Below are positions 26,053-35,086 of a DNA stretch of 64,000 nucleotides, piece by piece (position 1 is the first letter of the stretch; every line of letters begins with the position of its first letter). The stretch is from UBA2031 sp037189985. Its GTDB lineage: Bacteria > Pseudomonadota > Gammaproteobacteria > Pseudomonadales > Moraxellaceae. The stretch covers positions 1 through 64,000 of the forward strand of contig JBBCJX010000003.1 of the NCBI GenBank assembly GCA_037189985.1. The letters run 5' to 3'. Below the pieces are notes generated by a model that saw only the letters and a program-made list of their open reading frames with translations, searched no databases and was not told the DNA's origin. A program made the translations under genes and the position numbers.

Positions 26053-26093
26053 ATGTGACAGTTTTATGGGGGCTTCATGTGGGCTTGTGACAG
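26053..26093 (-). promoter_or_regulatory. Pho-box-like site upstream of the choice-of-anchor gene
   Basis: Read on the minus strand: CTGTCACAAGCCCACATG, then 6 nt, then CATAAAACTGTCACAT. CTGTCAC followed by an A/T-rich spacing resembles the PhoB direct-repeat element (CTGTCAT-N4-CTGTCAT). It begins about 50 nt upstream of the start codon at 26002. Confidence 0.6.
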
Positions 26094-26132
26094 CGGTGTT
26101 GCAACCCTTCAGGCATGGAGACAAACGAGAGT

Positions 26133-29100
26133 TTACTCATCAAGATCAATTAGCGCCGTGTTCACGCCCAGCGCCGAGAGGTTATTCGTCACCGTGCGCT
26201 CGGTCATGAAGCGCAGCAGGTAGCTCGGCCCGCCGGCCTTGAAGCCCGTACCGGAAAGTCCCTCACCGCCAAAGGGCTGGCAACCCACCACGGCACCGAT
26301 CTGGTTGCGGTTGAAATACAGGTTGCCGACACGGGCATGCTGCGCCACGTATTCCAGTGCTCCCTCGATACGGCTTTGCACACCCAGTGTCAGGCCGTAA
26401 CCGCTGCGGTTGATCCAGTCCACCACCTGAGGAAGCTCGCCCTGTTTCCAGGTCGTTACTGCCAGTACGGGGCCGAATATTTCTTCGCGGGGCAGGTCGT
26501 CACGCTCCAGGAGAAACACATGCGGTGCCAGGAAGTGACCGCTGCTGTCGGGTTGGCGGCCCCGTGCCTGCCAGCGGGCAAGGAGACCGAGTCGTGAGAT
26601 GGCATCATCGATTTCCTGGCGGCTTTTTTCGTCAATGAGTGGGCCCATGTCGCTGGAATAGTTTGCCGGGTCATTCACAACCCATTCATCCAGTGCACCC
26701 TGCAGGCGCTTCAACACGCTGTCCTGGATTTCTTCCTGCAACCACAGGATGCGCAGTGCGGAGCAACGCTGGCCGGCACTGGTGAAGGCGGAAGCCATTA
26801 TGTCGTTCACCAGCTGTTCTGGCAGCGCCGAGCTGTCGGCGATCATGGCATTGAGCCCGCCGGTTTCGGCAATCAGTGGAGTGCGTGCTCCTTCGCGGGC
26901 AGCAAGCTGGCGGCTGATGGTGGTTGCCGTTGCCACGGAGCCTGTAAATGCCACACCAGCCAGTGCCGGCGCGTTGAGAAGGGGCGCGCTCAGTTCAGTG
27001 CTTTTTCCCGGCAGCAGTTGCAGCACATCCACGGGAATACCCGCGGCATGGGCGAGTTGCACGGCACGGAAGGCGATCAGTGGTGTCTGGCCGGCAGGTT
27101 TGGCAATGACGGTATTGCCGGCGGCCAGTGCAGCCGTGATTTGCCCGAGAAAAATGGCCAGCGGAAAATTCCAGGGACTGATGCAGAGAAAAACACCGCG
27201 GCCATGCAGCGACAGTTGATTGCTTTCACCGCTGATGCCAGGAAGGGCTTGAGGTCGTGTGCAAAGCCGTTCTGCTTCACGAGCGTAGTAATGACAGAAA
27301 TCAATAGCTTCCCGCCATTCTGCTAGTGCGTCAGTCAGGGTCTTTCCACCTTCGCGCACAAGCAAGTTGAGCATTTCGTTGCGGTTCTGTTGCAGTTTTT
27401 CAGCCAGTTTTTCGAGAAGGGTAGAGCGTTCCCGTACCGGTCTTCTGCTCCAGGCAGGGAAGGCTTCCGCGGCTCGTGCGCAGGCTGTTGTGGCATCGGC
27501 AGCACTTGCGCTCTGCAAGGACCCGGGAGAGTCGTTGACGTTGCCCGGGCTCAGGCGTTTATCTTCCTGGCGTGATGCTTTTGTGTCGGCGGCAACAAGC
27601 GGGGAAGCCCGTACTTCTCCGAATTTGGGCAGATGCATTTTCAGGTGGGAAAGTGTCTTGGCATCTGCCGGGTGAAAACCGGGGCTGTTGGGGCGATTGC
27701 CGTAAATGCCGGTAGGCAGCGGTAGCCGGGAATGCGGTGTCGGTGGGTCGGTCAGCAGGGTGACAGGATTACGGATCAGGTCCTCCGTGCTGAATGCCTT
27801 GTCGGCAAACTGGTTCACAAAGGATTGCGAGCTGCCGTTTTCCAGAAGGCGCCGGACCAGATAAGGCAGCAATGTCTGGAAGGAGCCTACAGGGGCGTAC
27901 AGACGGAGAGGGCGTTGACTGATCTCACGAAAGGCTGCGTGCACGGTGTCGCCCATGCCGACCAGTTTTTGTACCTCGTAGTCCGCACCGGTCTGTTGCG
28001 CACGACATTCCAGCCAGGCAAGGGTATGGGCATTGTGCGTGGCAAATTGCGGCCAGAACTCGCCACGGTGGGAAAGCATGCGTTCCGCACAGGCCAGATA
28101 GGCAACATCCGTGTGCGCCTTGCGGGTATAGACCGGATAACCGGCCAGCCCCAGTTGCTGGGCGCGTTTGATCTCACTGTCCCAGTAGGCGCCTTTCACC
28201 AGTCTGACCGGAATGGGGTGCCGGAATTCCGCGGCGATCTTGCCCAGGAAATCCAGCGTGGCCGGCGCACGTTTCTGGTAAGCCTGCACCACCAGCCCCA
28301 GGCCCTCCCAGTGACGCAGGGCCGGCAGGCGGGACATTTCCGAGAAGAGGGCCAGCCCGATTTCAAGGCGCTCGCTTTCTTCGGCATCCAGCGTGATGGG
28401 CACGCCAGCCTCTGCGGCAATGTCGACAAGCTGGCGCAGCCGGGGCAGTAGTTCCTTCTCAAGCCGGCGCCACTGTGCGAACTCATAACGCGGATGCAGT
28501 GCCGAGAGCTTGATGGAAATGCCGTCACGGGCCAGCAGCGGTCGGCTGTCATCGGTGCTGGCCAGCATTTCGATGGCTTCGCGATAAGCCTCGGTATAGC
28601 GTCGTGCATCTTCGGCGGTCTGGGCCGCCTCTCCAAGCCGGTCGAAGGAATAACGCAGGCCGGGTTGGCGTCGGGCCAGGGCGGTCTTCATGTCCTCGCC
28701 CTGCACGAACTGGTTGGCCATGAACTGCAGGGCGGCTTGTATGGCGCGGTTCATGACGGAGTCACCCAGCTTGAGCAGCAACTGGTGCCAGCGACCGGGC
28801 AGGTTTGCTTCGTCCTGTATGAAGCGCTTGCCCAGCGCCATGCCCATGCCGGCCAGCTGTACCAGCATGCCATTGCTCCGGGGACTGCCCAGCCATTGAC
28901 CACGTGTGATCTGGTCATTGATGAGACGGTGGGCCGTTGTGCTGTCGGGTATGCGCAGGAGGGCTTCGGCCAGGGTCAAGAGGGCACGGCCTTCCTCGCT
29001 GGAGAGCCGCCATGTGGCGAGGAACTCGTTGAACGTGCTGTTGGGGGCCGAGCGGGCCACCTCCACCACGCGGTGGGCGAGGGCTGCAACCTCTGTTTCC

Positions 29101-29228
29101 GGCGGTGCATCCCGTAGCAGCGGCATCAGGCCGATGACGGCCGTGGTTTCATCCAGGCCTTCGCAGTGGCGCAGGCTCTGGAAATCACCGGGAAGCTCAG
29201 GCAGGTCTTGCAGCAGCGGACTGGGCAT
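26133..29228 (-). CDS. putA: Bifunctional proline dehydrogenase / P5C dehydrogenase
   Basis: 1031-residue enzyme that converts proline to glutamate: FAD-dependent proline dehydrogenase (about residues 100-480: DAEESERLEIGLALFSEM, VRLVKGAYWDSEIKRAQ, ATHNAHTLA, LYAPVGSFQTLLPYLVRRLLEN) and NAD-dependent P5C dehydrogenase (about 540-1010: CISPWNFPLAIFLGQI, FTGSVATA, AETGGLNAMI, catalytic Cys in SAGQRCSALR, FGGEGLSGTGFKAGGP). The frame is open to 29777, but that overlaps nadA antisense. ATG 29228 with GGGGAGA upstream is the start. No N-terminal ribbon-helix-helix is present, so this is the non-regulatory, shorter PutA type. Confidence 0.96.
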   Translation of the reverse strand: MPSPLLQDLPELPGDFQSLRHCEGLDETTAVIGLMPLLRDAPPETEVAALAHRVVEVARSAPNSTFNEFLATWRLSSEEGRALLTLAEALLRIPDSTTAHRLINDQITRGQWLGSPRSNGMLVQLAGMGMALGKRFIQDEANLPGRWHQLLLKLGDSVMNRAIQAALQFMANQFVQGEDMKTALARRQPGLRYSFDRLGEAAQTAEDARRYTEAYREAIEMLASTDDSRPLLARDGISIKLSALHPRYEFAQWRRLEKELLPRLRQLVDIAAEAGVPITLDAEESERLEIGLALFSEMSRLPALRHWEGLGLVVQAYQKRAPATLDFLGKIAAEFRHPIPVRLVKGAYWDSEIKRAQQLGLAGYPVYTRKAHTDVAYLACAERMLSHRGEFWPQFATHNAHTLAWLECRAQQTGADYEVQKLVGMGDTVHAAFREISQRPLRLYAPVGSFQTLLPYLVRRLLENGSSQSFVNQFADKAFSTEDLIRNPVTLLTDPPTPHSRLPLPTGIYGNRPNSPGFHPADAKTLSHLKMHLPKFGEVRASPLVAADTKASRQEDKRLSPGNVNDSPGSLQSASAADATTACARAAEAFPAWSRRPVRERSTLLEKLAEKLQQNRNEMLNLLVREGGKTLTDALAEWREAIDFCHYYAREAERLCTRPQALPGISGESNQLSLHGRGVFLCISPWNFPLAIFLGQITAALAAGNTVIAKPAGQTPLIAFRAVQLAHAAGIPVDVLQLLPGKSTELSAPLLNAPALAGVAFTGSVATATTISRQLAAREGARTPLIAETGGLNAMIADSSALPEQLVNDIMASAFTSAGQRCSALRILWLQEEIQDSVLKRLQGALDEWVVNDPANYSSDMGPLIDEKSRQEIDDAISRLGLLARWQARGRQPDSSGHFLAPHVFLLERDDLPREEIFGPVLAVTTWKQGELPQVVDWINRSGYGLTLGVQSRIEGALEYVAQHARVGNLYFNRNQIGAVVGCQPFGGEGLSGTGFKAGGPSYLLRFMTERTVTNNLSALGVNTALIDLDE

Positions 29229-29330
29229 GGGTTTGAGTCTCCCCGGGTATGGCAGTAAGTGGTGGCTGTTCCCAGTAAAGGCCAATGGCGGCGGGCTGGC
29301 AAAAGCCGCCATTTCAAACGGTAGCTCGGG

Positions 29331-29336
29331 TAGAAT
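29331..29336 (+). promoter_or_regulatory. Candidate -10 box of nadA
   Basis: TAGAAT, 30 nt before the nadA ATG. No good -35 hexamer is visible. Confidence 0.4.
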
Positions 29337-29366
29337 CACTGCCCCTGCCGTTTGAGCGAGCCCCGC

Positions 29367-30440
29367 ATGAGCCAGCTTATCGACAATCAGGCCCGACTGG
29401 TGGTGCAGCAACATCTGGACCACCTGCACGAGCATCAGGACGATCTCTCTCCTGAGCAGAAAAAGGCACTGCGCGAGCGCATCAAAATGTTGCTCAAGCG
29501 TGAGGATGCCGTGCTGGTCGCGCATTACTACGTGGATGAAGAGCTTCAGTCCCTGGCCGAAGAGACCGGCGGCTGCGTGTCCGATTCGCTGGAAATGGCG
29601 CGCTTCGGCAACCAGCATCCAGCCAGCACCATTGTGGTGGCCGGTGTGAAGTTCATGGGCGAGACTGCCAAAATACTCAATCCCGAAAAGCGCGTGCTCA
29701 TGCCCACGCTGGAGGCTACCTGTTCGCTGGACATCGGTTGTCCGGTAGACGAGTTCACTGCCTTTTGCGATGCCCATCGCGACTACAAGGTGGTGGTCTA
29801 CGCCAATACATCGGCTGCCGTGAAGGCCCGCGCCGACTGGGTGGTGACTTCAAGCTGCGCCGTGGACATCGTGCAGCACCTCTCTGATGAGGGCGAGAAG
29901 ATCATCTGGGCACCGGATAAATACCTGGGCGCCTACGTGGAAAAGACCACGGGCGCCGACATGCTGCTCTGGGACGGCTCCTGCATCGTGCACGAGGAGT
30001 TCAAGGCGCGCGGGATTCTTGACCTGAAGCGTGTATATCCGGATGCCGCCGTGCTTGTGCATCCGGAGTCACCTGCTTCGGTGGTTGAGATTGCCGACGC
30101 AGTGGGCTCCACTTCACAACTGATTGCCGCCGCCAAAAACCTGCCCAACAAACAGCTTATCGTCGCCACTGACAAGGGCATCTTCTACAAGATGCGGCAG
30201 GCTGCCCCCAAAAAGGAGTTCATCGAGGCGCCTACGGCTGGCTCCGGGGCTACTTGCCGCTCCTGTGCGCATTGCCCGTGGATGGCACTAAATGCGCTGG
30301 ATAATCTGGCTCATGTGCTGGAAACCGGTGACCAGGAAATCAGTGTTGATCCGGCGCTGGGTCGACAAGCCATCATTCCGCTACAGCGAATGCTGGATTT
30401 CACGCAGCGGATGAAGCTCATGGGCAAGGGCAATGCCTGA
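29367..30440 (+). CDS. nadA: Quinolinate synthase A
   Basis: 357-residue cytosolic [4Fe-4S] enzyme that condenses iminoaspartate with dihydroxyacetone phosphate to form quinolinate for NAD synthesis. The three cluster ligands lie in EATCSLDIGC (Cys119), the middle WDGSC block, and CRSCAHCPWM. The N-terminal VLVAHYYVDEELQSLAEETGG is diagnostic. The in-frame TTG at 29352 is possible, but ATG 29367 is preferred. A strong terminator follows. Confidence 0.97.
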   Translation: MSQLIDNQARLVVQQHLDHLHEHQDDLSPEQKKALRERIKMLLKREDAVLVAHYYVDEELQSLAEETGGCVSDSLEMARFGNQHPASTIVVAGVKFMGETAKILNPEKRVLMPTLEATCSLDIGCPVDEFTAFCDAHRDYKVVVYANTSAAVKARADWVVTSSCAVDIVQHLSDEGEKIIWAPDKYLGAYVEKTTGADMLLWDGSCIVHEEFKARGILDLKRVYPDAAVLVHPESPASVVEIADAVGSTSQLIAAAKNLPNKQLIVATDKGIFYKMRQAAPKKEFIEAPTAGSGATCRSCAHCPWMALNALDNLAHVLETGDQEISVDPALGRQAIIPLQRMLDFTQRMKLMGKGNA

Positions 30441-30460
30441 GGGGTGTAGTTGGCAGTAAA

Positions 30461-30488
30461 GAAAAAGGAGCCGTAAGGCTCCTTTTTC
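30461..30488. terminator. Bidirectional intrinsic terminator
   Basis: GAAAAAGGAGCC-GTAA-GGCTCCTTTTTC. Perfect stem between convergent nadA (+) and the lipoprotein gene ending at 30509 (-). Confidence 0.95.
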
Positions 30489-30508
30489 TTGGTGCTATCT
30501 ACAGCCTG

Positions 30509-32740
30509 CTAGGGCTGTACCTTCAATCCGAGACTGCCGGATGTGCCACCGGATATGAAACTGCCGGCGATGTAATTGGCATCGGGGCCGGCCAGCAGGA
30601 GGCGGAGTGCAGTGTTGCCTGATCCATTGACGAAAATCAGCCCGTTTCCATCAACCGCTGCATTTGATTGGGCAAACACTACTGGAGTACCTGTGGATGC
30701 CGGTGTCACGGTAATGCTGACGTTGGCTGTGTTGCTGGAGAAGTCCACTGTCACGCAGGCTCCACCATTGCCATTGCAGGTAATCGTGCCGCCCCCCGTG
30801 AGGGCATTGTTGCTGATTTCCGACTGCCAGCCGGTAGGCTGTTCATAGGATTTGCTGCCAGTAGCGGGCTTGTTGTTTACGGCCTGTGCAATGGCGTAGT
30901 GGAAGCCGTCATATTGGGTGTAGGTGATGCCATGGCTGTCGTAGTAGCCCAGGCTGGTGGAGCCCCTATGCCACTTGCCGATGCGTATCACGGCATCTCC
31001 CACCGGGTTGTTGTTCCATGCGCAGCCATGGCTCCAGTCCTCATTCGCGCTGGCACGATAACCGAAGAGACCTTGGTTTTCGGAGAAGCTTGCCGTCACG
31101 TTGGTACGCTGGTCGATGCCGATATGACCTTGAGTCGAGTTGCCAGCGTCCGAGTAGGCGATCACATAGGGGCCTGCACCCATTGCCACTGGTGTGGCGA
31201 TGGTATTGGCCTGAGCTGGGCAGCGTGCTGTGTCCGGACCTTTCAGGCTCCAGCGGGGCGTATCACTTTCATAAGTGGAGGTGCTGGCTATTTTCTTCAC
31301 TTTGTCATAACTGAAAAACACGGTTTCGCCATTACTGTATCGCAGGATGAGATCGGTACCTGCAGCGTTGTTGATGATGGTATTTGTTGATGTGTCCGCC
31401 AGTGTGAAGGTCCGTGTACCTGTATTGGTTTCTACGCTGAGCGAGCAGTTGCTGTCATCCACATTTACCTCATAGTGGTTGCGATTGGTGAATACGGTGT
31501 CAGGCGAGCCGTTGCCGGTGAATTTTGCAAACAATTCGTAGTCGCCATTCACAGCCGTGAAAGCGGCTTTGGTGTCACCCGAACAGGCGCCACCGCTGTC
31601 TCCAGGGTTGGATTTCCTGAAATAACCGTCCATGACGGTTCCTTCTGCCGTACCGGCATTGATCAGCGTGGCCGAGAAGCGGCCTTCGATGCTGTTGGCA
31701 GTGACGTTGATGACTTCTATGCGGCAGGCTCCGCCTGTGGGGTGAGTGCCGCTGTTGACACCTGCCTTGCGCAGACGGATGAAAGGCTGGTCACCGATGC
31801 TCTTGCAGTCATAGCTGCCCACCGTGGCGGGAATGCCGGTGATGAGCCAGAGGTTATCTGCGTCGGTGCCTGCGGACAGGTTGCCTACCGGGTTGGCCGG
31901 ATTGGTCGAGGCTGTTGCAGTGACGGTCGTGGTGTAGGTGTAGGTAACACCGTTCAGCGTGCCGGTAATGCCTTCTGCACCGGCAAGTGCAGCCCCGTTG
32001 CCGCCTGGCGTTGTGTCTTCGGGAGCATCAGGCAGGCTGTTGCCGCTTGCGAAGGCGGTGAGAAGTTCGCTGTAGTCGGCATAGGTGGCCGAGTTTTCGA
32101 TGGCGTTGGCCAGGTCATCCAGTAGCCGGTCAAAAGGGTCGCTGCCAGGGTCGGGGGTGAAGGTTGCCGTGAAGGGAGCCGTGCTGCCGGCAGTCCAAGA
32201 GGCAGGGATGGCGTAGCCAGCGGCACTCAGGGCGTCTCTCAGGTCATCGAGAGCGGTGCCAAGTTGGGTACTGATGGTGTCCCAAGTGGTACCCGGGGCA
32301 TTGAACCAGTCGGCAATGGCCTGACTTGCTGTCGTGTTTACCTGCAGAGCCAGCGCGAGATCGGTCAGGGGCGTGACATTGGTGTTACCGGAAGCCTGGG
32401 AGAAAGAATGGTAGTTCTGGCTGTTGGCCGGCCCGCCTGAACCGATGCTGCCGCCCGTGGCGCGGATGGCACAGGGGAAAGCGGAAGAGGGGACGACGAT
32501 GCCGTAGTTGCCACTGCCGGACGTGGGAGCTGTGGCGGTATAGCTGCTGCCGTTCTTGCACTTGGCGCTGATATTGGCGCCGACCAGAGGGGCGCCGACG
32601 GCAGCGGTGCCGGTGATTGTGGGTGATGGACTGCTGCTGGTCGTGCCATCGCTACTACCGCAGGCGGCAAGCAGCAGGCTCAGGGTCATCAGGCCGGCAA
32701 CGGGTAATGACCCGCGGCACGAAGGAAGTTGTAAGGGCAT
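30509..32740 (-). CDS. Lipoprotein A of a four-member paralogous family
   Basis: 743-residue outer-membrane-type lipoprotein (lipobox LLLAAC, Cys27). After a Ser-rich linker comes the shared N-terminal domain (GTAAVGAPLVGANISAKC ... FPCAIRATGGS ... NYHSF ... NVTPLTDLALAL), which looks like a carboxypeptidase-regulatory-type beta-sandwich with paired cysteines. A helical low-complexity stretch follows, then beta-rich C-terminal modules. One has the pattern CRIEV...IEGRFSATL...DGYFR, also found in the 923-residue paralogue. The start at 32740 has GGAG at a 9-nt spacing. The CCCY-N6-GGGG box lies 67 nt upstream. The first 320 bp are about 95% identical to the neighbouring paralogue. Function unknown; probably surface or periplasm-facing. 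Confidence 0.85.
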   Translation of the reverse strand: MPLQLPSCRGSLPVAGLMTLSLLLAACGSSDGTTSSSPSPTITGTAAVGAPLVGANISAKCKNGSSYTATAPTSGSGNYGIVVPSSAFPCAIRATGGSIGSGGPANSQNYHSFSQASGNTNVTPLTDLALALQVNTTASQAIADWFNAPGTTWDTISTQLGTALDDLRDALSAAGYAIPASWTAGSTAPFTATFTPDPGSDPFDRLLDDLANAIENSATYADYSELLTAFASGNSLPDAPEDTTPGGNGAALAGAEGITGTLNGVTYTYTTTVTATASTNPANPVGNLSAGTDADNLWLITGIPATVGSYDCKSIGDQPFIRLRKAGVNSGTHPTGGACRIEVINVTANSIEGRFSATLINAGTAEGTVMDGYFRKSNPGDSGGACSGDTKAAFTAVNGDYELFAKFTGNGSPDTVFTNRNHYEVNVDDSNCSLSVETNTGTRTFTLADTSTNTIINNAAGTDLILRYSNGETVFFSYDKVKKIASTSTYESDTPRWSLKGPDTARCPAQANTIATPVAMGAGPYVIAYSDAGNSTQGHIGIDQRTNVTASFSENQGLFGYRASANEDWSHGCAWNNNPVGDAVIRIGKWHRGSTSLGYYDSHGITYTQYDGFHYAIAQAVNNKPATGSKSYEQPTGWQSEISNNALTGGGTITCNGNGGACVTVDFSSNTANVSITVTPASTGTPVVFAQSNAAVDGNGLIFVNGSGNTALRLLLAGPDANYIAGSFISGGTSGSLGLKVQP
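32357..32678 (-). repeat. Direct repeat unit 1 (5' part of lipoprotein A)
   Basis: Matches 34520-34841 without gaps at an offset of 2163 bp. I count about 14 mismatches over 322 bp. It encodes the lipobox, linker and shared N-terminal domain. Confidence 0.9.
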
Positions 32741-32778
32741 TGCAGGGCACTCCATGCTGACATTTTTGACAGTCAGTG

Positions 32779-32821
32779 ATTCTCTGCAATGTCGGTGTGC
32801 TGCCGTTACCCTCATACAGGG
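32779..32821 (-). promoter_or_regulatory. Conserved dyad promoter of lipoprotein A
   Basis: Minus strand: CCCT-GTATGA-GGGT (32808-32821), then 23 nt, then GAGAAT (32779-32784). The box ends 67 nt before the start codon. One of six such sites in this region. Confidence 0.7.
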
Positions 32822-32995
32822 AGGGTGCCCTGCCATCTGGTAAAAGCCTTTTGCCATCAGTCGGAAGGTCGGTTGTGGAGGATACCTCTGATGGTCTTGG
32901 TGCGACTGTGATCACAGGGAGTTGCTGCTGTCGAGGGCAAACCCATGTTCTCCTGCTCAGATACTTCAAAAGAGTGTGCATGGCGGCACGTGAAA

Positions 32996-33025
32996 CGGGA
33001 AAGGGGCTGTACAGCCCCTTTCCCG
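32996..33025 (-). terminator. Terminator of lipoprotein B, perfect 30-nt palindrome
   Basis: CGGGAAAGGGGCTGT is followed immediately by its reverse complement. GGTTTTTT follows on the plus side and AAAAAACC on the minus side. It lies 43 nt after the stop of the gene at 33068. Confidence 0.8.
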
Positions 33026-33067
33026 CTTTGGTTTTTTAGCCACAGAGGTCAATCATCCTCACTTGGA

Positions 33068-34900
33068 TCAGGGGGGGCAGACGGCAGAGATGGTAGTGGC
33101 ATTGGAGGTGGCACGGTCTCGCGTTGTGCCGAGGAAGGGGTATTCCAGATCAAGTGAGCCATCCTCGTGCAATATCAGCTTGGTCGGGGAAGTGGTTCCG
33201 AAAACAATGCGGCGAGCGTCTCCGACACTGTCGTACACCCCTGTGCTACGCCTGTATTTCTGGCTGGCGATGACGCCTTGGCCGGCCTTGGAGAGATCAT
33301 AGCTCCAGGGGTTGAGGGCACTGCCGTCGCCCTTGACTGTCAGCGTCAACTGCTCACAAAGCGTGCGACCGCTGTTGTAGGTGGTGTCATCCTGCACAAC
33401 GACCAGTTCGACGTTCCCCAGTGCCTTGATGTCGGTGAGCAGGTCAGTTTCTGGTGCTGGCAGAGGCAGGGACTCCAGCCAGACACGCGGAGTGAGGGCA
33501 ACACCGGTGCGTTTGCGCTCTATTTCCCAAGAAACCGGTATTCCGACGGGGCTCATGTAGATGCGCAGGGTGAATTCATCGCTTTCCTGAGTGAATTTCA
33601 GAGTGTAGAAGTGGCCGGAAATACCGGTGCTTTCCTGGAATGTGATGCTGGCGGGATTAAAAACCAAGCTGCCGATGGTGACCACGCCACTACTGCTGAC
33701 TGATATGCCTGCAGTGCTGCCCAGCGTCAGCCCCAGGTCGGTGTCAAGCATGTTCGCCGGTCCGTGGTTCACTTTCTCGATATAGCTTGGTGAATAGCTT
33801 CCACTCAGTGCGCTGAGCTTGTCCGCAGGGCTGGCGGGAGCGGTAGCCTCTGCCAGTTGTCCCAAGAAACCGGGGGCGCCGGTGCCTTGGGGATTGGCGG
33901 CATCACCTACGTTGATTTCATTGAACACGCCACTCTGATTGTTGGAGAGGGCATAACGCAGGTCGCCGTCGGCCCAGATGATTTCAACCAGATTGAAAGC
34001 ATTACTCACTTTCCTGTTCACGGGATTGGTAAGTGTCTTGCTGGCGATGATGAGGCTGTTGTCGCTGCCGACGGTAGCCGTGTAGGTCTGTCCATCGACA
34101 AAGCTGCATTTTGTTCCGCAGTTACCTTCAAAAACCAGGCTGTAGCTCTTGACGAGGCTGGCGTGCACGGTGGCAGCTTGGGTGTCATCGCCCGTAGGTG
34201 GAGTGTTTTCAGGCGCATCGGGCAGGTTGCCCAGATTGCCATCCTTGATGATGTCAATGAGATCGGCGTAGTCAGCGATACTTGAGGCTGCGATGGCATT
34301 TTTCAGGGCTTCGAGGAAGTCATCGTAGATATCACCGTTCTCGGGGGTGAAGGTAGACGTAAGCGGATCAAAAGATCCTCCGGGAAGCGTGAAGCCCTTG
34401 TCATTGACCAGAGTGTCGATGAGGTCTTCGACTGCGGTTTGCAGGGCAGTCAGGTCGAGATCGGCCGGGCTGCCACCGAACCAGGTGTCCGGTGGTGTTG
34501 AACTGGCATAGGCAATGATGAGATCGGTCAGGGGCGTGACATTGGCATTGCCGGAAGCCTGGGCGAAAGAATGGTAGTTCTGGCTGTTGGCCGGGCCGCC
34601 CGAACCGATGCTGCCGCCCGTGGCACGGATGGCACAGGGGAAAGCGGAAGAGGGGACGACGATGCCGTAGTTGCCACCGCCGGACGTGGGGGCGGTGGCG
34701 GTATAGCTGCTGCCGTTCTTGCACTTGGCGCTGATATTGGCGCCGACCAGAGGGGCGCCGACGGCAGCGGTGCCGGTGATTGTGGGTGATGGACTGCTGC
34801 TGGTCGTGCCGTCGCCACCACCGCAGGCGGCAAGCAACAGGGACATGGCCATGGCACTGATGGCCTGGCGGTTTTTCAGAACAGGAAAGTGATAAGACAT
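33068..34900 (-). CDS. Lipoprotein B of a four-member paralogous family
   Basis: 610-residue lipoprotein (lipobox LLLAAC, Cys26). It has the same linker and N-terminal domain as lipoprotein A, nearly identical at DNA level (TITGTAAVGAPLVGANISAK..., NVTPLTDLIIAYA). The rest diverges: an acidic helical section (DIYDDFLEALKNAIAASSIADYADLIDIIKDG), then beta-rich modules with cysteine pairs (NCGTKCSFVDGQTY, RTLCEQLTL). No catalytic motif is visible. GGAG lies about 10 nt upstream of the ATG. Its box is 92 nt upstream, farther than in most paralogues. Confidence 0.85.
   Translation of the reverse strand: MSYHFPVLKNRQAISAMAMSLLLAACGGGDGTTSSSPSPTITGTAAVGAPLVGANISAKCKNGSSYTATAPTSGGGNYGIVVPSSAFPCAIRATGGSIGSGGPANSQNYHSFAQASGNANVTPLTDLIIAYASSTPPDTWFGGSPADLDLTALQTAVEDLIDTLVNDKGFTLPGGSFDPLTSTFTPENGDIYDDFLEALKNAIAASSIADYADLIDIIKDGNLGNLPDAPENTPPTGDDTQAATVHASLVKSYSLVFEGNCGTKCSFVDGQTYTATVGSDNSLIIASKTLTNPVNRKVSNAFNLVEIIWADGDLRYALSNNQSGVFNEINVGDAANPQGTGAPGFLGQLAEATAPASPADKLSALSGSYSPSYIEKVNHGPANMLDTDLGLTLGSTAGISVSSSGVVTIGSLVFNPASITFQESTGISGHFYTLKFTQESDEFTLRIYMSPVGIPVSWEIERKRTGVALTPRVWLESLPLPAPETDLLTDIKALGNVELVVVQDDTTYNSGRTLCEQLTLTVKGDGSALNPWSYDLSKAGQGVIASQKYRRSTGVYDSVGDARRIVFGTTSPTKLILHEDGSLDLEYPFLGTTRDRATSNATTISAVCPP
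34520..34841 (-). repeat. Direct repeat unit 2 (5' part of lipoprotein B)
   Basis: Partner of 32357-32678. More than 120 consecutive bases in the middle are identical, suggesting recent duplication or gene conversion. Confidence 0.9.
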
Positions 34901-34992
34901 CTCTTTATCGCTCCATGCGGTTTATGGATATCAAAGTTGGTTGTAGGCCACTTTGCTGCAAGAGCTTGCCGAAGATGCCGCGGGAGTGGTTA

Positions 34993-35006
34993 CCCCTGAA
35001 TCAGGG
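34993..35006 (-). promoter_or_regulatory. Conserved dyad box upstream of lipoprotein B
   Basis: Minus strand: CCCT-GATTCA-GGGG, extended as AACCCTGATTCAGGGGTA. It lies 92 nt before the start codon. No convincing -10 hexamer is found 23-24 nt downstream, unlike the other copies. Confidence 0.65.
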
Positions 35007-35086
35007 TTCCGCATGGCTGTTCAAACGGTAGGAAACGCCATTGGTCCCACGAGGGGCCAGCGGGTTTGACAGATAGGCATGACCTG

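Noticed and set aside
29229..29777. N-terminal extension of PutA that might hold a DNA-binding domain
   Set aside because: The 183 extra residues are antisense to the nadA start and show no ribbon-helix-helix. A ribosome site supports the start at 29228.
32357..34841. Insertion sequence or CRISPR as the source of the direct repeats
   Set aside because: The repeats are in-frame coding sequence for the shared lipoprotein domain, only two copies, with no transposase, terminal inverted repeats or regular spacers.
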